A stretch of DNA of 9,215 nucleotides from Chromatiales bacterium (GTDB taxonomy: Bacteria > Pseudomonadota > Gammaproteobacteria > Chromatiales > Chromatiaceae), in NCBI GenBank assembly GCA_024762485.1, contig JANTHH010000113.1, positions 1 through 9,215 of the forward strand, written 5' to 3'. The notes beneath the pieces were generated by a model. That model worked only from the letters and a program-made list of their open reading frames with translations, was not told where the DNA came from and did no database searches. The translations under genes and the position numbers were made by a program. Below, piece by piece: positions 5,329 to 9,215 of the stretch; within the stretch, counting starts at the first letter, position 1; each line of letters opens with the position of its first letter.

Positions 5329-7557
5329 ATGGCTAGCGACAATGTGATTTCTATCGACAATGGTGCGGGCACGCCACGCCGACGTCTTTCCGACGCGACC
5401 TTGCGCCGCCTGGAGTCCGCCAGCCGCGCCATCGTCTCCAAGACCCTGCAGCGTCTGGTGCAGGACCTGTTCGAAAATCTCGATGACGACCTCTACGAGC
5501 TGGCAGGAAAGTCCGGCAGCGACACCCTGCAGACCCGTTATTTCGATGCCATGCGCGACCTGCGCCTGCTGCGCAGCGACATCGAGAAGGGTTTCATGGC
5601 CCCCGTGATGGAGGATTTCGATAATTTCTGGCGCTTCGTGCCCACCGAGAACCCCATCAAGGATCTTGAGGAGCACGATGGTGACCTTTCTCTGGTGGAC
5701 GACGAGGAACTGGAGGAGAACCTCGCCGTTGCCGGCCTGGTCTCCAAGGCGGAGAACCGCTTCCACCGTTCCCTGCACGCGTTGAGCATCCGTGTTGGAC
5801 ACGTGCTCGGCAAGGGCGAGATCTCCAACGAGGACCTCCCTTTCGGCCCCAGTGCCGTGGCCGGCCATTTCCGCCGTGCCCTGGCGAAGTGGGAGGGTGA
5901 CATCCCGGTCAAGCTGTTCGTCTACAAGATCTTCGATCGCCACGTCATGGGTTACGTCGGAGGCATGTACGACGAGCTTAACGACGTATTCGTGGCCGCC
6001 GACGTGCTGCCGACCATTGCGCGGAGGATCAAGCGTAATCCGGTCGCGCCGTCGGTTCTCAGCAGCCGTGGCGAGGCGGCCCATGCCGGCGAGTCCGCCG
6101 CCGACGAGGCGAAGGCCACCGGCGACGATGTCCTCGACAGTGCAAAGCTGGCAGACATCCTCGGCTCCCTGCTGCACCGTCGTCGTGCCACCGATCCGCA
6201 GACCGCGGCCCGCCTGCTGCAGCTGCCGGCGGTCGCTTCGCAGCAGGTGGTCGATGCCCTGCAAAACCTGCAGCAGGAGACCCTCGATACCACCCCGGTG
6301 GATGTCGCGGAGGCCCGTGCCGGTCAGCAGCAGCTGTTGGCAAAGCTGGCCACCAGCCTGCAGATGGGAGAGGGCAAGGCGCAGCGTCGACGCTACGAGG
6401 AATTCGATCAGAACATGATCGATGTCATCTCCATGCTGTTCGACTTCATCTTCGACAACTCCGGCCTGCCGGATGCGATGAAGGCCCTGCTGGCCCGCCT
6501 GCAGATCCCCATGCTGCGGGTGTCACTGACCGACAAGACCTTCCTCAGCAACCGCGAGCACCCGGCACGGCGTCTGCTCAACTCGCTTGCCCACGCCGTG
6601 GTGGGGTGGGTGGATGACGGTGACCGTTCTGCTGAGAGCCTCTACGGCCAGGTGGAGTCGGTGGTGACCCAGGTGCTGACCCGTTATGACGGCGACATGA
6701 GCCTGTTCGACGGACTCAACGACGCCTTCAACAGCTATATCGAGCGCGAGGCCCGTGGTGCTGACGTCGCCGAGCAACGACTCGCGCAGGTGACTCGCGG
6801 CCAGGAGCAGCTCAGACTGGCCCGCCAGGAGGTGCACAAGGCACTCTATACGCGCATGAGTGCGATGGAGGCGGTGCCCGAGATCGTGAAACAGATACTG
6901 GATGGTCCGTGGCGGGATGTGCTGCTGCTGGCCTACCTGCGGGAAGGTGGCGAAAGCGAGGCCTGGGAGAATGCGGTGAAGGTGGTGGATCGACTCCTCT
7001 GGAGCGTGTCGCCGAGCACCGCGAAGTCGCAACGGCCGGCACTGATCAAGGCCATCCCTGATCTGCTCAAGTCGCTGCGCAGCGGCATGGCCAATATCTC
7101 CTATGACCAGTACAAGGCCGCCAGCCTGTTCAACGCCCTGCAGGTCTGCCATATCGCCTGCCTCCGCGGTCAGCCCGTGGGGCCACTCGAGACGGTGCCC
7201 GAGGACGTGGTCGAGGAGGTTCAGCAGGCGCCGGAGATGACCCAGGACACCTGTACCGAGCTGGTCAGTGCACTGGTGGTCGGGCAGTGGATGGAATGGC
7301 AGTCGGATAACGACGAGGTGGTGCGCGGCAAGCTGTCCTGGAAGAGCGATGTCACCGATACCTATCTGTTCGTCAGCCGCCGTGGCGTCAAGGTGGCCGA
7401 GATGAAGAAGCACGAGGTTGCCGAGCTGTTCCGCAATCGTCACGCCTGTCTGCTCGAGGACGTCGACAAGCCGCTGATGGACCGGGCGCTCAAGTCCATG
7501 GTGTCGGCATTGAAGAACACCACGGCGGGCCCGTCGCCGGAGCCTGCTCCAGCCTGA
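5329..7557 (+). CDS. DUF1631 family protein, function unknown
   Basis: A 742-residue, largely helical, acidic, cytoplasmic-looking protein with no signal peptide or membrane segment. I assign it to DUF1631 (sometimes wrongly labelled thymidine phosphorylase) from its layout. The N-terminal helical part includes LESASRAIVSKTLQRLVQDL and a repeated-acid LFENLDDDLYEL (about 25-60). A low-complexity, Ala-rich linker (about 245-270) precedes a conserved core containing LQIPMLRV (391-398) and HPARRLLN (411-418). A long charged helix, likely coiled coil, follows near 480-515. The last 100 residues change character: VGQWMEW (651-657), RGKLSWKS (666-673) and YLFVSRRGVKV (679-689) look like short beta strands. 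From memory, Pseudomonas has a hypothetical protein in the same slot between ampD and nadC, so the context is conserved. Its function is unknown; no enzyme motif is seen. Confidence 0.85.
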   Translation: MASDNVISIDNGAGTPRRRLSDATLRRLESASRAIVSKTLQRLVQDLFENLDDDLYELAGKSGSDTLQTRYFDAMRDLRLLRSDIEKGFMAPVMEDFDNFWRFVPTENPIKDLEEHDGDLSLVDDEELEENLAVAGLVSKAENRFHRSLHALSIRVGHVLGKGEISNEDLPFGPSAVAGHFRRALAKWEGDIPVKLFVYKIFDRHVMGYVGGMYDELNDVFVAADVLPTIARRIKRNPVAPSVLSSRGEAAHAGESAADEAKATGDDVLDSAKLADILGSLLHRRRATDPQTAARLLQLPAVASQQVVDALQNLQQETLDTTPVDVAEARAGQQQLLAKLATSLQMGEGKAQRRRYEEFDQNMIDVISMLFDFIFDNSGLPDAMKALLARLQIPMLRVSLTDKTFLSNREHPARRLLNSLAHAVVGWVDDGDRSAESLYGQVESVVTQVLTRYDGDMSLFDGLNDAFNSYIEREARGADVAEQRLAQVTRGQEQLRLARQEVHKALYTRMSAMEAVPEIVKQILDGPWRDVLLLAYLREGGESEAWENAVKVVDRLLWSVSPSTAKSQRPALIKAIPDLLKSLRSGMANISYDQYKAASLFNALQVCHIACLRGQPVGPLETVPEDVVEEVQQAPEMTQDTCTELVSALVVGQWMEWQSDNDEVVRGKLSWKSDVTDTYLFVSRRGVKVAEMKKHEVAELFRNRHACLLEDVDKPLMDRALKSMVSALKNTTAGPSPEPAPA

Positions 7558-7599
7558 CGCTGCCAGGCGGGCCGGCAGTCACGGCCGGACCGCCGTCCA

Positions 7600-7629
7600 C
7601 TGCAATGCCGGCCCCGGTTTTGCTATGCT
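7600..7629 (+). promoter_or_regulatory. possible sigma70 promoter for fkbp-nadC
   Basis: An extended -10 element, TGCTATGCT (7621-7629), keeps the TG at the extended position and four of six -10 bases. A poor -35-like CTGCAA (7600-7605) sits 18 bp upstream. It lies in the 167-bp gap after the DUF1631 stop, about 90 bp before the FKBP start codon, and would let fkbp-nadC be expressed apart from the upstream gene. Confidence 0.35.
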
Positions 7630-7712
7630 TCCCACCTGCCGCACCTGGGGGTGCGGACATTCTCAGAGAAACCTCTTTCCAGCCTCAGCCTGAAGGCGGT
7701 GTGCTGCAACCC

Positions 7713-7717
7713 GGGAG
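7713..7717 (+). promoter_or_regulatory. ribosome binding site deciding the FKBP start
   Basis: GGGAG is followed by two in-frame ATGs, at 7719 and 7725. The first is 1 base away, too close to be used; the second is 7 bases away, an ideal spacing. This selects the MSEKITDSG start. Confidence 0.65.
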
Positions 7718-7724
7718 CATGACC

Positions 7725-8069
7725 ATGTCCGAAAAAATCACCGATTCAGGCCTCAAGTACGAAGACCTGGTGGAGGGCGAGGGTGACCTGGCCGAGAGCG
7801 GAAAGACCGTATCGGTGCACTACACCGGCTGGCTCACCGATGGCACCAAGTTCGATTCCAGCGTCGACCGCAATCAGCCATTCAGCTTCGGCCTGGGTAA
7901 AGGGCAGGTGATTCGCGGCTGGGACGAGGGCGTCGCTGGCATGAAGGTCGGCGGTAAACGCAAGCTGACGATCCCGCCGCAGCTGGGTTACGGCGCCGCC
8001 GGCGCAGGTGGTGTCATACCGCCGAATGCGACCCTCGTGTTCGAGGTGGAACTGCTCGAGGTCCGCTGA
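7725..8069 (+). CDS. FKBP-type peptidyl-prolyl cis-trans isomerase, single domain, cytoplasmic
   Basis: Catalyses cis-trans isomerisation of peptidyl-proline bonds, assisting protein folding. The 114-residue product is one FKBP12-like domain with no signal peptide, dimerisation helices or histidine-rich tail, unlike periplasmic FkpA/Mip or cytosolic SlyD. The FK506-pocket residues of FKBP12 are all recognisable: Tyr33 in VHYTG, Phe43-Asp44 in TKFDSS, Phe53 or Phe55, Val62-Ile63 and Trp66 in GQVIRGWDEG, Tyr89 in LGYG, Ile98 in GVIPPNATLVFEVELL, and Phe106. KVGGKRKLTIPP is also typical. The frame runs open upstream to 7605, but that part is non-conserved and the ribosome binding site supports 7725. 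It ends 3 bp before nadC, so the two are probably co-translated; no pathway link between them is known to me. Confidence 0.94.
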   Translation: MSEKITDSGLKYEDLVEGEGDLAESGKTVSVHYTGWLTDGTKFDSSVDRNQPFSFGLGKGQVIRGWDEGVAGMKVGGKRKLTIPPQLGYGAAGAGGVIPPNATLVFEVELLEVR

Positions 8070-8072
8070 TCC

Positions 8073-8930
8073 ATGCCGCAGCTGCCCCCTGACGGGGAGA
8101 TTGCGGCACAGGTTGCTACCGCGCTGGCAGAGGATGTCGGTGAAGGTGACCGCACGGCTGCGTTGATTCCAGCCGACCAGCAGGGGGCGGCGACAGTGGT
8201 CGTCCGTCAGGTGGCAACACTCTGCGGTGCGGCCTGGTTCGAGCAGAGTTTCCACCAGCTCGATCCCGGGGTGGACATCCGCTGGACGGCGCAGGATGGC
8301 GATCAGATGCGGCCCGGTCAGGTGGTCTGTCAGCTGACCGGGCCGTCACGGGCCTTGCTCAGTGGCGAGCGGACTGCGCTGAATTTCCTCCAGACCCTAT
8401 CCGGCACCGCCACCGCGGCGGCGGCCTACGTGTCGGCAGTGGCCGGCACAGGGGCGCGCATACTCGATACCCGCAAGACCTTGCCGGGGCTGCGCAGGGC
8501 ACAGAAATACGCCGTGACCTGCGGTGGTGCCCACAACCATCGCATCGGGCTCTACGATGCCATCCTGATCAAGGAAAACCACATCCTCGCCGCGGGTTCC
8601 ATCCATGCTGCCCTGTTGCAGGCGCAGCGTGCCGCCGATGGCGCATGGATAGAGATCGAGGTGGAGACATTGGTGGAACTCGAAGAGGCGCTGGGCGCTG
8701 GCGCGCAGCGGGTGCTGCTGGACAATTTCAGCAATGCTCAGCTGCGTGAGGCGGTGGCACTGAACCGGGGGCGGGCCCGCCTGGAGGCGTCGGGCGGGGT
8801 GAGCCTGGAGACCATCCGTGCCATCGCCGAGACCGGCGTGGACGATATCTCGGTGGGTGCGATCACCAAGGATCTGCGTGCGGTGGATTTCTCCCTGCGC
8901 TTCGAGTCGGGGGATGCAACGGCTCGCTGA
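8073..8930 (+). CDS. nadC: nicotinate-nucleotide pyrophosphorylase (carboxylating), quinolinate phosphoribosyltransferase
   Basis: Joins quinolinate to PRPP with loss of CO2 and pyrophosphate to give nicotinate mononucleotide, the third step of de novo NAD synthesis. The 285-residue product is near the usual length. Seen: LAEDVGEGDRT (18-28) at the N-terminus, LLSGERTALNFLQTLSGTAT (95-114), then DTRKTLPGLRRAQKYAV (132-148) and GGAHNHRIGLYDAILIKENH (151-170), which carry the basic PRPP/quinolinate-binding residues, followed by IEIEVETLVELEEAL, VLLDNFS and LEASGGVSLETIRAIAETGVDDISVGAIT. The ATG at 8073 is preceded by GAGGT (8058-8062) inside the FKBP gene, 10 bases away. Its presence close to ampDE is the conserved gammaproteobacterial linkage. 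Confidence 0.97.
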   Translation: MPQLPPDGEIAAQVATALAEDVGEGDRTAALIPADQQGAATVVVRQVATLCGAAWFEQSFHQLDPGVDIRWTAQDGDQMRPGQVVCQLTGPSRALLSGERTALNFLQTLSGTATAAAAYVSAVAGTGARILDTRKTLPGLRRAQKYAVTCGGAHNHRIGLYDAILIKENHILAAGSIHAALLQAQRAADGAWIEIEVETLVELEEALGAGAQRVLLDNFSNAQLREAVALNRGRARLEASGGVSLETIRAIAETGVDDISVGAITKDLRAVDFSLRFESGDATAR

Positions 8931-8937
8931 GCCGGTT
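8920..8937. terminator. hairpin between convergent nadC and small gene, possible terminator
   Basis: CGGCTC (8920-8925) and GAGCCG (8929-8934) form a 6-bp GC-rich stem with a 3-base loop, extendable by two A-T pairs if one G is bulged. It overlaps the nadC stop codon and lies 8 bp beyond the end of the opposing gene. No run of T follows on either strand, so an intrinsic terminator is only possible; it could simply be a compact stem in a 15-bp convergent gap. Confidence 0.3.
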
Positions 8938-8945
8938 CCCTGAAG

Positions 8946-9173
8946 TCAGGCCTTCTCGTCGAGCAGGCTGCCGATCATGTTGTCGACATATTTCAACACC
9001 TGGGCATTGGCCTCGGTCGCCTGTGCCTGCTGCTTCATCCGCACCAGGGACTCGGTGATGTTGGCCTGGCTGTCCGACAGACTGCTGGTGGCGATCTTGC
9101 CGGCCTCCTTCTGCATCCCGGTGGTGGCCTTGCTGATGGCCTGAATGGCGGTATTGCTGACCTTGCTGATCAT
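8946..9173 (-). CDS. small protein resembling joined ends of flagellar rod/hook proteins
   Basis: A 75-residue protein I do not recognise by name. Two helical parts are visible. Residues 1-30 (MISKVSNTAIQAISKATTGM, then QKEAGKIATS) follow the pattern of the N-terminal helix of flagellar rod, hook and related axial proteins, which usually ends in a NIAN box; here that position reads KIATSSLSD. Residues 39-72 (ESLVRMKQQAQATEANAQ, VLKYVDNMIGSLLD) resemble the flagellar rod C-terminal helix, where similar proteins read roughly E-hydrophobic-V-M-x4-Q-A-x-A-N-A-x-V-hydrophobic-x3-D-x-M-hydrophobic. There is no signal peptide or middle domain. AGGA (minus strand, 9186-9183) lies 9 bases before the ATG and supports the start. 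It converges with nadC. That it is a real gene is likely from its codon-like composition and start signal; the flagellar relation is inference. Confidence 0.65.
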   Translation of the reverse strand: MISKVSNTAIQAISKATTGMQKEAGKIATSSLSDSQANITESLVRMKQQAQATEANAQVLKYVDNMIGSLLDEKA

Positions 9174-9215
9174 GGGCGCAAATCCTGGTTGGCTGTATCG
9201 CGCAACGGCGTCTCT

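Noticed and set aside
5269..6264. Long minus-strand open frame (331 codons) opposite the DUF1631 gene; a similar one lies at 6523-7443
   Set aside because: Both are complements of a clear coding frame with a strong ribosome binding site; their His/Gln/Leu/Gly-rich products have no recognisable domain.
7570..7586. GGCCG/CGGCC hairpin with a 7-base loop after the DUF1631 stop, considered as a terminator
   Set aside because: The stem is only 5 bp and no T run follows; the later TTTT at 7618-7621 is too far away and not preceded by a good stem.
1..9215. Search for a novel defence, mobile or biosynthetic system
   Set aside because: Nearly every gene belongs to a known housekeeping or sugar-nucleotide family; no direct-repeat arrays, integrase, transposase, toxin-antitoxin pair or tRNA-like sequence was recognised.

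Overview
The window is dense, high-GC chromosomal DNA with the look of a gammaproteobacterium. The strongest lineage clue is the linkage of ampD-ampE with nadC, which is a known gammaproteobacterial arrangement (E. coli has nadC divergent from ampDE). A DUF1631-type gene between ampD and nadC fits the Pseudomonas/Xanthomonas-like or Chromatiales-like version of that neighbourhood. I cannot name a genus from the sequence.

Left block, minus strand (1-2164): gmd (GDP-mannose 4,6-dehydratase) then fcl/wcaG (GDP-L-fucose synthase), the two-step route from GDP-mannose to GDP-L-fucose for a surface polysaccharide. fcl loses only its last few codons at the window edge. The 126-bp gap between them carries a short element that resembles dispersed intergenic repeats.

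Middle block, minus strand (2206-5093): a tight series ampD, ampE, a CobC-like histidine phosphatase, and a BtuF-like periplasmic cobalamin-binding protein. The first pair recycles peptidoglycan fragments. The second pair looks like corrinoid salvage and uptake and overlaps by a GTGA junction.

Divergent control region (5094-5328): about 235 bp between ampD and the large plus-strand gene. It contains a perfect TGTGA-N6-TCACA palindrome, the core of a CRP/Vfr site, roughly midway between the two start codons.

Right block, plus strand (5329-8930): a 742-residue DUF1631-family protein, then a small cytoplasmic FKBP prolyl isomerase and nadC (quinolinate phosphoribosyltransferase), with FKBP and nadC separated by 3 bp. 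A 75-codon minus-strand gene (8946-9173) converges on nadC. Its two ends look like the N- and C-terminal helices of flagellar rod/hook proteins joined without a middle domain.

Most of this is ordinary housekeeping sequence. I see no RNA genes, CRISPR, insertion sequence or phage, and no clear new defence or metabolic system. The items most worth following are the CRP-like operator, the mini axial-like protein, the DUF1631 protein with its beta-rich tail, and the candidate dispersed repeat.
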